Shown piece after piece: positions 8,570 to 17,657 of a stretch of DNA of 64,000 nucleotides. Made by a program: the position numbers and the translations under genes. Every line of letters starts with the position of its first letter. Positions within the stretch are counted from its first letter, which is position 1. The stretch comes from Nitrospira sp. SG-bin2 (GTDB lineage: Bacteria; Nitrospirota; Nitrospiria; Nitrospirales; Nitrospiraceae): assembly GCA_002083405.1 (NCBI GenBank), contig LVWT01000012.1:1-64000 (forward strand), in the 5' to 3' direction. The notes under the pieces are model-generated. The model saw only the letters and a program-made list of their open reading frames with translations, was not told the DNA's origin and searched no databases.

Positions 8570-11500
8570 TCACACGCTTACCTGCTCAAGAATTGTTCGA
8601 GCCTCAATCAAGTCGGGATTGGCAACCTGTCCGGCAAACCGGGAACAAGCCGCATGCAAGACGTGCTTCGCAGCATCCGGCCGGTTCAGTTTTCTCAAAA
8701 GTCTGGCCATACTCACCGCGGCTCGAAGTTCAAGCATACGTGCATGCTGATCCTGTGCAACCCTCAAAGCTTCGGCAAAGCACTGCTCCGCTGCGGAGAT
8801 GGATGGCTCGGACTGTTCCAGCAACAATTCCCCTTCCAGCCGAAGTAGCTCCGCTTGCCAACAGCGTTCTCCTTGGGAGCTAACCAATTTCTGCGCCTCT
8901 GACAGTGCGCCCAAGCCTTCATCGATACGTTTCTGTCGCAAATATATTTCTGCCAACAGCGCCAACGTAAACGTGTTGTTGAGACTCGCGCCGGCGGCTT
9001 GTGCAGCCGAGAGGCCCTTCACGAGCCTGCCCAGACCTTGCTCGTCCCCTTTTTGATCCAGAGCCCACCCTTGCAGAGATGTCGCCCACGCTAACGGCAC
9101 TTCAAATGAATATTTGGTCGACAGCGCGATGGCTTCTTCAGTGAGATGTAATGTCTGCTCTGTGTCTCGAAGCGTGGAATAGGTCCAGGCCACGGTCGTC
9201 AAGGTGAACGCCAGCGTGAAGGGGTGTTCCAACTCTCTTGCCATCCCGATGGCCTCCCGCGAGAGCGCTTCGACCTGATCGACCTCTCCCAATATCCATA
9301 GCGCTCTGGCGAGCATGATTCTCGCGGTGATGCCGGGATCCTGCGTATAGGGGAGGGCCTGTGAGCGATGCCGGGCGGGATCATACAGGGACTTGGCGGC
9401 GAGCAAATGGGCTTTGGCTTCATTAAACCGGCCAAGGAAGGAATAGGTCGAGCCAACACTCTCATGCGCGCGGATCAGCATATCCGGGTTGTGCTCGCGC
9501 TGTGCGAGAGACAAGAGATGCTCAGCCAGGTCGCATGCTGTTGCAAGAGGCCCCCTGACCAGATGGAAGACCCACAGCCCCCACACCGCGAGAAAGTGAT
9601 GCCCGGAGTCGCTGTTCTCCTGGGAGAGTTCCTTTGCCCTGAGATAATTACGCTCGATCTCCTGCGAGGCATATCCTTTCACCGTCACCATGGGAGCTCC
9701 TCGCGCGATGAGGAGATCCAACTCTGAGGTATCCCGCTCGGGACCCTCCGGCAGTTTCTTCACCATTGCCAACGCGCTATTGAAATGGTTCAGCGCTTCG
9801 ACATTGGCCGACCGGTCCGCGTCTCTTCGGGCCGCAAGCTGCCAATACGTGATGGCCGAACGGGTCAAACCTGCCTGTTCACAGTGGTAGGCCAGGAGTT
9901 CCGGTTCCAACCGTACGCGCTCGGCGAATTTCTCTTCCAGTGTTTGAGCAATGCGGGCATGGAGGAGGCGGCGAGATTTTTTGGGGAGCGTGTTGTAGGC
10001 CGCTTCTTGGACAAGCATATGCTTGAACCGATATCGCGAAAGCGGCCGCTCACCCTCTTGCAGAATGAGACCTGAGGAGACAAACAAATCGAGGGCGCCG
10101 TTGAGCCGGTTGTCCGTTACATCGACGGCGGCCCGTAGCAGCTCATAGGTGAACTCCCGTCCGATTGCCGCTCCGATCTGAACGATTTCCTTCACCGGCC
10201 CCAATCGATCAACTCGCTCCATGAGCAACGCTTGCAGACTGTCCGGAATGACCATGTCCTTCAATGGAGCCTTGAGGGTAAATGCGTCGGTTCCTTCGGC
10301 CAGCAATCCGGTCTCCAGAAGATTCTCCGTCAACGCTTCGATATACAGCGGCACCCCGTCGGTCTTGGCCAGAATCGCCTGCTGCACCTCCTGCGGAAGC
10401 ACCTTTCCTCCGGTCATCGTGGCAATCAGCTCGACGCTCTGCCGGCGCGGAAACCGGTTCAATGTCAGAAACGTGACGTGGCTGTATTCCGCCCACACCG
10501 GCCTGAAGTCCGGTCGAAAAGTAACCAGCAACAACACGCGCATCTGCCTGATCCGGTCGATGGTGCGGGTCATGAGATCCAGCGTAGTGGGATCAAGCCA
10601 ATGGGCATCCTCCACGATCAGCAACACCGGAGAGTGATCCGCCAGCCTTTGCAAATACTGCACGAGCGCTTCCAGAGTCATGTCCTTGCGTTTGTCGGGC
10701 GACACGTTCGGCAGCTGGTATCGCTCGTCTCCTCGGATCGAGAGCAGATCCGCGAGCAAGGCAACCGTGATGCGGTCATCGAGGCCGCTGCTGGCTACCA
10801 GCGCATCAAGCTTGTGCAGTTGCGCGGGAGCGCTGTCCTCACCGGCCAGCCCCGCTGCCTGCCGCAGATAGGTAACCACGGGATACAGTGCCGTATTGGT
10901 ATGGTGCGGTGAGCACTGAGATTGGATCGTCTCATAGCGATCCCCGGTAAGCTGGTCACGCAGATATCGAACCAGCCGGGACTTGCCGATGCCGGCTTCG
11001 CCGCAGAGAAGCACGACCTGGCCTTCACCGTCGACCGCTTCGCGCCAGCGCCCGAGAAGCAGCGCCGTTTCGTGCTCTCTGCCGATGAAATCGGCTAATC
11101 GGCCGGATCGATACGACTCGAACCGGCTGGCCGACGGCTTGGCACACAACACCTGCCAGATCCGAACCGGCGTCTCGTACCCCTTGAGAGAAACCGTCCC
11201 CTGATCGGCAAACTCGAACTCTCCCCCGACCAGACGCTTCGTCACCGAATCAACGATCAATTGATTCGGTGCCGCCACTCCCTGGAGGCGAGAGGCCAGA
11301 TTCGGCGTTTCACCGAACACCGACCGTTCTTTGGCGGTGTCCTGTCCGATGAGTTCGCCGACGATGACGGGACCGGTCGCAATTCCGATTCGTGTCGCAA
11401 TTTCACATTCCTGCTCGGGGCGATACTCCCGAGGGAGCGCCTTTACCAGCTCAATCACGGCCAGTCCGGCATGCACCGCACGCTCGGCATCGTGCTCATG

Positions 11501-11968
11501 GGCATGGGGATATCCAAAATACACCAAGAGTCCGTCACCCATGTATTTTGCGATATAGCCGTTGAATCGGCTGATCGCCTCACCACAGGTATCCAGAAAA
11601 CGCCGGATAGAGGCCTGGAGATCTTCGGGGTCCAATCGGCGAGCCAGCGCCGTCGAGCCCACAAGATCACAAAACATGACGGTCAATTGGCGTCGCTCCG
11701 CTTGATCTCGACCGGAAGGGAACGGCGTTGCCTCCGGGTCGGTTGCGATGGGTACAGTCTGAAGACCATCGCTGTCGGCCTTTTGTGGCAGGTGCGCGAT
11801 GGCGCGCAGGAGTCTTTTCCGATGGCCGAGCACAACGCCCAGAGATGCCAAATCACCGTCGTTCAGTTCGGGCAGGACATCCCATGTGATGGCGTTCTGC
11901 TGAAATACGTCCCGATAGCGATCGAGGCCGAGACTTTCCAGCCATGCCGAGACGCGATCATCCATCAT
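8570..11968 (-). CDS. SAM domain - class III cyclase - AAA ATPase - TPR regulator
   Basis: An 1132-residue cytoplasmic multidomain protein. Residues 3-62 form a SAM domain (W-L-x-x-L-G-L-x-x-Y). Residues 95-265 are a class III nucleotide cyclase, with Asp101 in FCDLVGST, Asp145 in KYMGDGLLVYFG, and Asn/Arg in TPNLASRL. Residues about 294-600 form a STAND/AAA-like ATPase (Walker A GEAGIGKS 323-330, Walker B LLIVEDAHWLD). The C-terminal third is a TPR array. The metal-binding Asp pair suggests an active adenylate/guanylate cyclase gated by ATP and by TPR-bound ligands. The start is set at 11968, where the SAM domain begins (11965 is also possible); longer starts add non-homologous sequence. Confidence 0.9.
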   Translation of the reverse strand: MMDDRVSAWLESLGLDRYRDVFQQNAITWDVLPELNDGDLASLGVVLGHRKRLLRAIAHLPQKADSDGLQTVPIATDPEATPFPSGRDQAERRQLTVMFCDLVGSTALARRLDPEDLQASIRRFLDTCGEAISRFNGYIAKYMGDGLLVYFGYPHAHEHDAERAVHAGLAVIELVKALPREYRPEQECEIATRIGIATGPVIVGELIGQDTAKERSVFGETPNLASRLQGVAAPNQLIVDSVTKRLVGGEFEFADQGTVSLKGYETPVRIWQVLCAKPSASRFESYRSGRLADFIGREHETALLLGRWREAVDGEGQVVLLCGEAGIGKSRLVRYLRDQLTGDRYETIQSQCSPHHTNTALYPVVTYLRQAAGLAGEDSAPAQLHKLDALVASSGLDDRITVALLADLLSIRGDERYQLPNVSPDKRKDMTLEALVQYLQRLADHSPVLLIVEDAHWLDPTTLDLMTRTIDRIRQMRVLLLVTFRPDFRPVWAEYSHVTFLTLNRFPRRQSVELIATMTGGKVLPQEVQQAILAKTDGVPLYIEALTENLLETGLLAEGTDAFTLKAPLKDMVIPDSLQALLMERVDRLGPVKEIVQIGAAIGREFTYELLRAAVDVTDNRLNGALDLFVSSGLILQEGERPLSRYRFKHMLVQEAAYNTLPKKSRRLLHARIAQTLEEKFAERVRLEPELLAYHCEQAGLTRSAITYWQLAARRDADRSANVEALNHFNSALAMVKKLPEGPERDTSELDLLIARGAPMVTVKGYASQEIERNYLRAKELSQENSDSGHHFLAVWGLWVFHLVRGPLATACDLAEHLLSLAQREHNPDMLIRAHESVGSTYSFLGRFNEAKAHLLAAKSLYDPARHRSQALPYTQDPGITARIMLARALWILGEVDQVEALSREAIGMARELEHPFTLAFTLTTVAWTYSTLRDTEQTLHLTEEAIALSTKYSFEVPLAWATSLQGWALDQKGDEQGLGRLVKGLSAAQAAGASLNNTFTLALLAEIYLRQKRIDEGLGALSEAQKLVSSQGERCWQAELLRLEGELLLEQSEPSISAAEQCFAEALRVAQDQHARMLELRAAVSMARLLRKLNRPDAAKHVLHAACSRFAGQVANPDLIEARTILEQVSV

Positions 11969-12238
11969 GACGGTCCAAGCCTGGATCGGTGAATGCCGGA
12001 CATGGAATACTTGCTTCTTGCAGCCGGTGACACGTTGATTGATAATATTGCCATGGCCAACGGTTCTTCCCCGACAAAGACCGGTCATCGGACCATTATC
12101 CGGCACATTGAGCACCGAGTCATTTCGATCGGAATGTCGGTGATCGCATATTTACTCGAGAGAGCCGTGTTGCGCTCGATCGGGCGCGACAAAACCGAGG
12201 CGTAGAGTCCGCTCAACCGCTGCCAGAGCAACGCACCG

Positions 12239-14323
12239 TCAACGTCCTCGCACCAGATCGAAGACCAATCCAAGAGTCAGCAGTCCGGCCACGATCCCGA
12301 ACGTGACCGGTATCCAATCTGCCACTGTTCCCGACATGACCGTAAGCGCACTAGAGAGGATGCTAGTTGCAGCGGCAACGCCCAGCGCAAGGCGCCGCCC
12401 GGTCCGTCGAACCATATCTTCGAGCGAATTGGCCTTGAAATTTACCACCAGCTTTTGGCCGGGACGAGCGCCGATCAGGTGTTCAATCGCTTCGGTCACC
12501 CGTTCGGCTCGCACTTGGAACTTCTGTACTTGATAGGCGATCGCTTTGGGATCGAGCGCGGCCCCCATCCGCTTGATCATGACGCGCATCAAAAACTTGC
12601 CCGCGACGTCATACGGATCAAGTCTTGGGTCAAGATTCGCGGTCGCCAGCTGGACCTGCGCCAGGGCCTTGGCTGCGAGCGTAAGGGAGGCCGGCATCGG
12701 CACGCCGTGCCGAAATGCGATCGTGCTCATTTCCTGCAGCAGCGGTCCGATCTGCATCTCGGCGAGCGCCGCCTTGCGGTATTTCGCCATCACTTCGCCG
12801 ATTTCGCGTTGAAACCGTGGAACGTCCAGATCACTGCGGTCGATCGCACCCGTCATCATCAGCGTGACATCGCTGAGAAAAGCCACATCTTCTTTCCACA
12901 GCGCCATCAGCAACAACAGGAGGTGCTCCCGTACGTTGGCATCGATGGCGCCGACCATTCCAAAGTCGAGAATGTAGATGCGGTTCTTCCACCACATGAG
13001 ATTACCCGGATGAGGATCGGCATGGAAGAAGCCGTCGACGACGATCTGCTTGTAGAAACTTTCCAACAGCTGGCGGGCCGCCTCGATACGCTCTTGGCCT
13101 TCCGGAGCCTGTGCGATCGGGCCGCCTTGAATCTCCTCCATCACCAACAATCGGGATGTCGACAGCTCCCGGTATACAGAGGGGACTGCTAACCGATCGT
13201 AGTCTGCGAGCACAGTCTGCATCCGCCCGATATTGTCGACTTCTTGGCAAAAATCGAGTTCGCGCTGGAGCGACGTGGCAAGGTGCTTGAACACCGCCTC
13301 CATGTTCACCACTTGGTTGAGGGCCTGACGTTGCCCCACTTTCTGGGCGAAGATCTCGAGCAGGGCAAGATCCTGCTCGATGTCGGCTCGAGCGGTGGGT
13401 CGCTGAACCTTGACGACGACTCGGTCGCCGTTTTCGAGTGTGGCCCGATGGACTTGGGCAATGGTCCCGGCAGCGAGTGGTTGGGGGTCGATCGACTCAA
13501 ACACATCCTCCCACGGCACCCCCAACTCCTGCTCGGCGACTCGAACGACTTCACGCTCGGACATGGGGGGCACGTGACTCTGCAACATCGCGAGTTCTTC
13601 AATGTATTCCGCAGGAAGGAGATCCGGGCGGGTCGACAGCACCTGGCCGAGCTTTGAGAAGGTCGGGCCCAGCTCCTCCAGCGCCGCACGTAGGCGCTGG
13701 GCCTGCTGACGGCGAATGGATCCGTCCGATTGATCGGGCTGGCTGAAGAGCTCCTTGAGGCCATGCTTCGCCATGACTGTCGCAATATGTATGGCTCGTC
13801 CCGCCAGGTGAGGCTCAGCCGTTTGAGGTTCACCCTTGGACTGAAGTACTCGTACCGATTCAGGATCCTGCTCATCCCCGGATAGGAGGGTATTCACAAT
13901 AACGACGGTACAATGGGAATTGTGGCTGATGCGGTTTGGTACGTTGCCGAGCAAGAACTCCTTTCGTCCGGCCATGCCCGAATTACCAACCACCAGAACA
14001 TCGATGGCTTCGCGCTCAGCGGCGCGGACGATTGTCAGTGCCGGATCGGGATCGATCGCGACAAGGGCGTGCCCTCGCTCTCCGGCCAACTGCCTCACGA
14101 CATTGCCGAGCTCATCGTTGGCGGCAGCGGCTCGCGTATGCTCCGCGGCGCCGAATTCCGTGGTGGCCGGGTGGTGCGGCACGATCACCTGCACCACAAA
14201 CAGCTCTGCCCCGTAGCGGTTGGCGAACTCAGCGGCCCACTGAACGGCATGGTCTGCCGTTTTGGAGCGGTCCGTGCCGACCATCACACGTCGTATGGCG
14301 CTGTTGTGGGGGAAATGATTCAT
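12239..14323 (-). CDS. Fusion of UspA domain with UbiB/ABC1 kinase-like protein
   Basis: A 694-residue protein. Residues 8-145 are a universal-stress domain (V-M-V-G-T-D-R-S start; ATP loop G113-x2-G116-x9-G126, though the usual following Ser/Thr is Asn). Residues about 175-500 are a UbiB/ABC1 atypical kinase with the K-x-G-Q motif at 224-227, an A-rich loop AAGTIAQVH 284-292, Lys305, E-L-D-F 355-358, HADPHPGN 434-441 and DFG 453-455. Two C-terminal membrane helices follow. Every UbiB catalytic motif is intact. UbiB proteins support quinone/lipid homeostasis; the Usp fusion suggests nucleotide- or stress-gated control. The start at 14323 gives a normal Usp N terminus. A MarR gene lies just upstream in the same direction. 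Confidence 0.9.
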   Translation of the reverse strand: MNHFPHNSAIRRVMVGTDRSKTADHAVQWAAEFANRYGAELFVVQVIVPHHPATTEFGAAEHTRAAAANDELGNVVRQLAGERGHALVAIDPDPALTIVRAAEREAIDVLVVGNSGMAGRKEFLLGNVPNRISHNSHCTVVIVNTLLSGDEQDPESVRVLQSKGEPQTAEPHLAGRAIHIATVMAKHGLKELFSQPDQSDGSIRRQQAQRLRAALEELGPTFSKLGQVLSTRPDLLPAEYIEELAMLQSHVPPMSEREVVRVAEQELGVPWEDVFESIDPQPLAAGTIAQVHRATLENGDRVVVKVQRPTARADIEQDLALLEIFAQKVGQRQALNQVVNMEAVFKHLATSLQRELDFCQEVDNIGRMQTVLADYDRLAVPSVYRELSTSRLLVMEEIQGGPIAQAPEGQERIEAARQLLESFYKQIVVDGFFHADPHPGNLMWWKNRIYILDFGMVGAIDANVREHLLLLLMALWKEDVAFLSDVTLMMTGAIDRSDLDVPRFQREIGEVMAKYRKAALAEMQIGPLLQEMSTIAFRHGVPMPASLTLAAKALAQVQLATANLDPRLDPYDVAGKFLMRVMIKRMGAALDPKAIAYQVQKFQVRAERVTEAIEHLIGARPGQKLVVNFKANSLEDMVRRTGRRLALGVAAATSILSSALTVMSGTVADWIPVTFGIVAGLLTLGLVFDLVRGR

Positions 14324-14352
14324 ATTGGCTGCTCTCCGCTGAATACCCTGCC

Positions 14353-14805
14353 TCAGCCATCCTGGCGAAAACTGTCCCGCAGGCGCAGAAGCAATGCGCA
14401 CGCCTGCTCCACTTCTTGAGGGCTCAAGGCCCGCTCGAAGAATGGACGAAGGAAGTCGATGTGCGCCGCGAAAGTTTTGCGAAACAGCGCATCGCCTTTT
14501 GCCGTCAACGACACTTTCGTATAGCGGCGATCCTTTTGTATCGCATCCCGCCTGATCAATCCTTTTGACACAAGCCGGTCGAGCACGCCGGTCAATGTGC
14601 CCTTCGTGACAAGTGTTTTCTCCGACAATTTCGAACAGGTCATACCGTCGGTATCGCCCAGCGTCACAAGCACATCGAATTGGGACGGGGTCAACCTCAT
14701 GGATTTGATGTGCCGGCTGCCTGTACGCCAGAAGGCCAGATAGGCCTCGACCAATGGCCGAACGAGCTTGAGGTAGGGGTCGTCCTTCAGATGGGGCAAT
14801 TCCAT
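14353..14805 (-). CDS. MarR-family transcriptional regulator
   Basis: A 150-residue winged-helix regulator. L-T-P-S-Q-F-D-V-L-V-T-L, the recognition-helix region KGTLTGVLDRLVSKGLIRR and the wing D-R-R-Y-T-K-V-S-L-T are all seen. MarR dimers usually repress neighbouring genes and release DNA on binding small phenolic or oxidising ligands. It lies 29 bp upstream of the UspA-UbiB fusion on the same strand and divergent from the gene at 14903, so it may control both. The start at 14805 leaves about 97 bp of divergent promoter region; a longer frame would overlap the divergent gene's start codon. Confidence 0.88.
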   Translation of the reverse strand: MELPHLKDDPYLKLVRPLVEAYLAFWRTGSRHIKSMRLTPSQFDVLVTLGDTDGMTCSKLSEKTLVTKGTLTGVLDRLVSKGLIRRDAIQKDRRYTKVSLTAKGDALFRKTFAAHIDFLRPFFERALSPQEVEQACALLLRLRDSFRQDG

Positions 14806-14902
14806 GAACGGAGAATAGTGGGAAGCAGATGAATCGTCAAGGCGGAGCCCGTCCAGGAGTTCGTTGACGGCTGATCGATTGCGCCCGTAAGATCCTGTTC
14901 CC

Positions 14903-15541
14903 ATGACGGACCATCGCGACCAGAGACAGGTCTATCCAACGGCGATCGTCATTCTGATCGGCCTCATCGTAGCGGGTGTGTGGATTTGGAAACGGCTCCC
15001 TGCAGAAACCCAAGACTATGTTATCGATCAGGCTCTGCCTGTCGCCGCCGGAGGAATGGCCGTTGCGGCAATAGTCCTGGCCGTGGTTGTGAAGATCCGG
15101 CGGCGCGCGGCGGCGCGGCGGGAACGGAATCGGCTCATTGGAGCCTTCCAGCGTGAAACGGCGCAGGAAAAGAAGCTGGACCTGTCGTTTGCGCTCATCG
15201 AATGCAATGCGTACCGGCTTGACGGACTTGAAGGGATCGCACCGTCCTTGAAAGATCTTTGGGTCATGACCCTTCACCAAGCCGTGGAGGACAAGCAACA
15301 CCGCATCAGAGGCATGGCAGCCAGTCATCTGGGTGTCTTGCAAGATCAGTCGGTGGCGCCACTCCTGGTGAAAGCACTGAAGGACGATCATGCCTACGTG
15401 CGCGCTTGCGCGGCGTTGGGGTTGGGAAGACTACGGGCGATGGATGCGCGGGATCGGCTGGCACAGGTTGCAGAGGAGGACGGGGATCAAACAGTGAGGG
15501 GCCGGGCACGCGAAGCGCTGGAACAAATGCGTAACGGATAG
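14903..15541 (+). CDS. Membrane-anchored HEAT-repeat protein
   Basis: A 212-residue protein with two N-terminal membrane helices (about 12-28 and 45-65), a basic linker (RRRAAARRERNR), and a cytoplasmic domain ending in two to three HEAT repeats (GMAASHLGVLQDQSVAPLLVKAL and similar). It is probably a scaffold or adaptor at the inner membrane. It is divergent from the MarR gene and converges with the phosphoesterase gene, 9 bp from its stop. No enzymatic motif is seen. Confidence 0.8.
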   Translation: MTDHRDQRQVYPTAIVILIGLIVAGVWIWKRLPAETQDYVIDQALPVAAGGMAVAAIVLAVVVKIRRRAAARRERNRLIGAFQRETAQEKKLDLSFALIECNAYRLDGLEGIAPSLKDLWVMTLHQAVEDKQHRIRGMAASHLGVLQDQSVAPLLVKALKDDHAYVRACAALGLGRLRAMDARDRLAQVAEEDGDQTVRGRAREALEQMRNG

Positions 15542-15550
15542 GCCGTCCCG

Positions 15551-16417
15551 TTAGGCAGCCTGGCTCCGTTCCTCAATCCACTCAATCAGAGCGATCTCGG
15601 GCAGGCAGTTCAAGCGGAACGGAAGAAACGACCAGCCGAGTCCCCGATTGATGTAGAGGGTGTGTTCGCCCGACTCATAACGGCCGGCCACCCGGCCATT
15701 GCATCCGGGAGGCAGCCAGAACGTCGGGATGCCCGGCACCTGCCACTGTCCCCCGTGGCTATGCCCGCACAGGATCAAATCGATGGCGTGATGCGCCTTC
15801 ACTTGATCGAGGATATTCGGCGCATGGGCCAATAACAGGGTAAAGCGATGGTCGGCCTGAGGAGGGACACAGTGCAGATCGGCACGGTGCAGCGACGGAT
15901 CATCGACACCGACGATCGCCAGCTCGCCTTTTGCCGTTGAGACAAACACACTTTGATTCACCAGTAATGTTATTTTATGCCGATCAGCCAGTTCGGCGTA
16001 GTCGGTCACCGGCACACCGCTATAGTGATCGTGATTGCCCAATGTCACAAAAACCGGCGCGGTTTCCCGCAGGCGCGCAAGAAATCGAAAGAGATGAGGG
16101 AGCCCTTCAGGCACGTTGAGCAAGTCGCCCGTGATGAAAATCCAATCGGGCTGAAGCGCCCTCACCGTGTCCACAATGCGATCATGACGAGGATAGTAGA
16201 TGTCCAGATGCAAATCGGTCAAATGGACGGCGCGGTGACCTGCCAACGGCCCATGTACATGGGTATGCCGGGTTACCTCGTGGTCGGACAGGCCAAACTC
16301 CCACTGTGGGACGAGGCTGAACAGTCTATAGAGTGGCTCCCTCAGACAAGCTCCGACGGAGGATCGCACGCGGTCAGGCCATGATAATCTCTCACGCGCG
16401 CTCATTCCGTGATCCAT
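15551..16417 (-). CDS. Calcineurin-like metallophosphoesterase (YkuE/YaeI-like)
   Basis: A 288-residue phosphoesterase. The five metal-binding blocks are in order: DLHLD, GDLLN, GNHDHYSG, LLLAHAPN and CGHSHGGQ. This order and spacing fit the YkuE/YaeI group acting on membrane-associated phosphoester substrates. No clear membrane anchor is present, so cytoplasmic location is more likely. The start at 16417 has AGAGGGGCGAGAG upstream. A longer frame to 16576 would run into the divergent truD promoter. Confidence 0.87.
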   Translation of the reverse strand: MDHGMSARERLSWPDRVRSSVGACLREPLYRLFSLVPQWEFGLSDHEVTRHTHVHGPLAGHRAVHLTDLHLDIYYPRHDRIVDTVRALQPDWIFITGDLLNVPEGLPHLFRFLARLRETAPVFVTLGNHDHYSGVPVTDYAELADRHKITLLVNQSVFVSTAKGELAIVGVDDPSLHRADLHCVPPQADHRFTLLLAHAPNILDQVKAHHAIDLILCGHSHGGQWQVPGIPTFWLPPGCNGRVAGRYESGEHTLYINRGLGWSFLPFRLNCLPEIALIEWIEERSQAA

Positions 16418-16529
16418 GCTGTTCTCTCGCCCCTCTGGAGTCGAATAGAAAAAGTATAGCATGGGCTTATTGGCCAACAATGAATGGACGCTTGAACGGC
16501 ATACAGACCATTTAGATAGGGAGTACCGC

Positions 16530-17564
16530 GTGGAACCATCAATCGAGCCCTTCCTCACAAGCGATATCCCCGGCATCGGCGGACAGATCCGCGCGACGCC
16601 GGAAGACTTTCAGGTGGAGGAACGCCCGCTCTATCTGCCCTGCGGGGAAGGAGAACATCTCTATGTGAGGATCACCAAACGGGGTCTCTCGACGCCGGAC
16701 CTCGTCCGCCGCCTTTCATCGACCCTCGGCATCAAGGCTCAGGCGATCGGAGTAGCCGGGCTCAAGGATGCCCGCGCCGTCACCACTCAGATGGTTTCGC
16801 TCCAAGGAGTCAAGCCTGAGCATATGTCGAAGTTACCTATCGACGACCAACTTATGCGCGTTGAAATCCTGGCTCGCCATCGTAATCGGTTACGCACCGG
16901 CCATCACGCCGGAAACTACTTTCGATTGATCATCCGCGACATTGCCGGCCATGCAGCCACCTCCGTACCGGCCGTACTCGAACAACTCAGCAAACGTGGG
17001 GCGCCGAATTATTTCGGGCCGCAGCGGCAGGGGAAGGACGGAGATAACTACCAGGTCGGCGCCGCCCTCCTGAATGATGCGCGGCGACGCGAGAAGATGA
17101 ACCGGAACAAACGCATCTGGTACCTGAATACCTATCAATCGTTTCTCTTCAACCGTATCCTGGCCCGGCGCATCAATCTCATCGATCGTGTCCTGGCCGG
17201 CGACTGGGCGATGAAGTCGGATAACGGCGCCTGCTTTCTCGTCGAGGATCCCGATAAGGAACAGCCGCGCGCCGATCAGTTTGAAATCAGCCCGACGGGA
17301 ATCCTCTTCGGTTCGCGGGTGTCCTGGGCCGATGGTGAGCCGGGCAAGATTGAAGAGGCCGTCATCGCGGAAGCGGGAACGACACGAGAGGCCCTGGTCG
17401 TGGCGGGAAAGGCCTGCGGTTTCCGCGGCGAACGCCGTGCGTTACGGATCCCGTTGGCGGAGTTGGAATGGTCACTAAATGGTTCGGCCCTCACTCTGGC
17501 CTTTGCACTCCCGCCCGGCGCTTACGCCACGAGTGTATTGCGCGAATTGATGAAATCCATCTGA
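16530..17564 (+). CDS. truD: tRNA pseudouridine(13) synthase TruD
   Basis: A 344-residue TruD-family enzyme that isomerises U13 in tRNA. The signature V-A-G-L-K-D-A-R-A-V-T-T-Q places the catalytic aspartate at residue 80. The family's NYFGPQR(Q)G block and the NRNKRIWYLNTYQSFLFN segment are present, as is the long insertion domain typical of TruD. The start is called at GTG 16530, because AGGGAG sits 6 nt upstream and the protein then begins at the usual family position. An ATG at 16461 would add 23 residues without a ribosome site. It is divergent from the phosphoesterase gene. Confidence 0.93.
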   Translation: MEPSIEPFLTSDIPGIGGQIRATPEDFQVEERPLYLPCGEGEHLYVRITKRGLSTPDLVRRLSSTLGIKAQAIGVAGLKDARAVTTQMVSLQGVKPEHMSKLPIDDQLMRVEILARHRNRLRTGHHAGNYFRLIIRDIAGHAATSVPAVLEQLSKRGAPNYFGPQRQGKDGDNYQVGAALLNDARRREKMNRNKRIWYLNTYQSFLFNRILARRINLIDRVLAGDWAMKSDNGACFLVEDPDKEQPRADQFEISPTGILFGSRVSWADGEPGKIEEAVIAEAGTTREALVVAGKACGFRGERRALRIPLAELEWSLNGSALTLAFALPPGAYATSVLRELMKSI

Positions 17565-17657
17565 GCCGCCGACATCACTCCTGTCGCGATTTACAATGTC
17601 CCTGCGGTCTCCGGCCATTCACTGGTAGAATCAGTGAGGGCATCCCCAGGAGACGCC

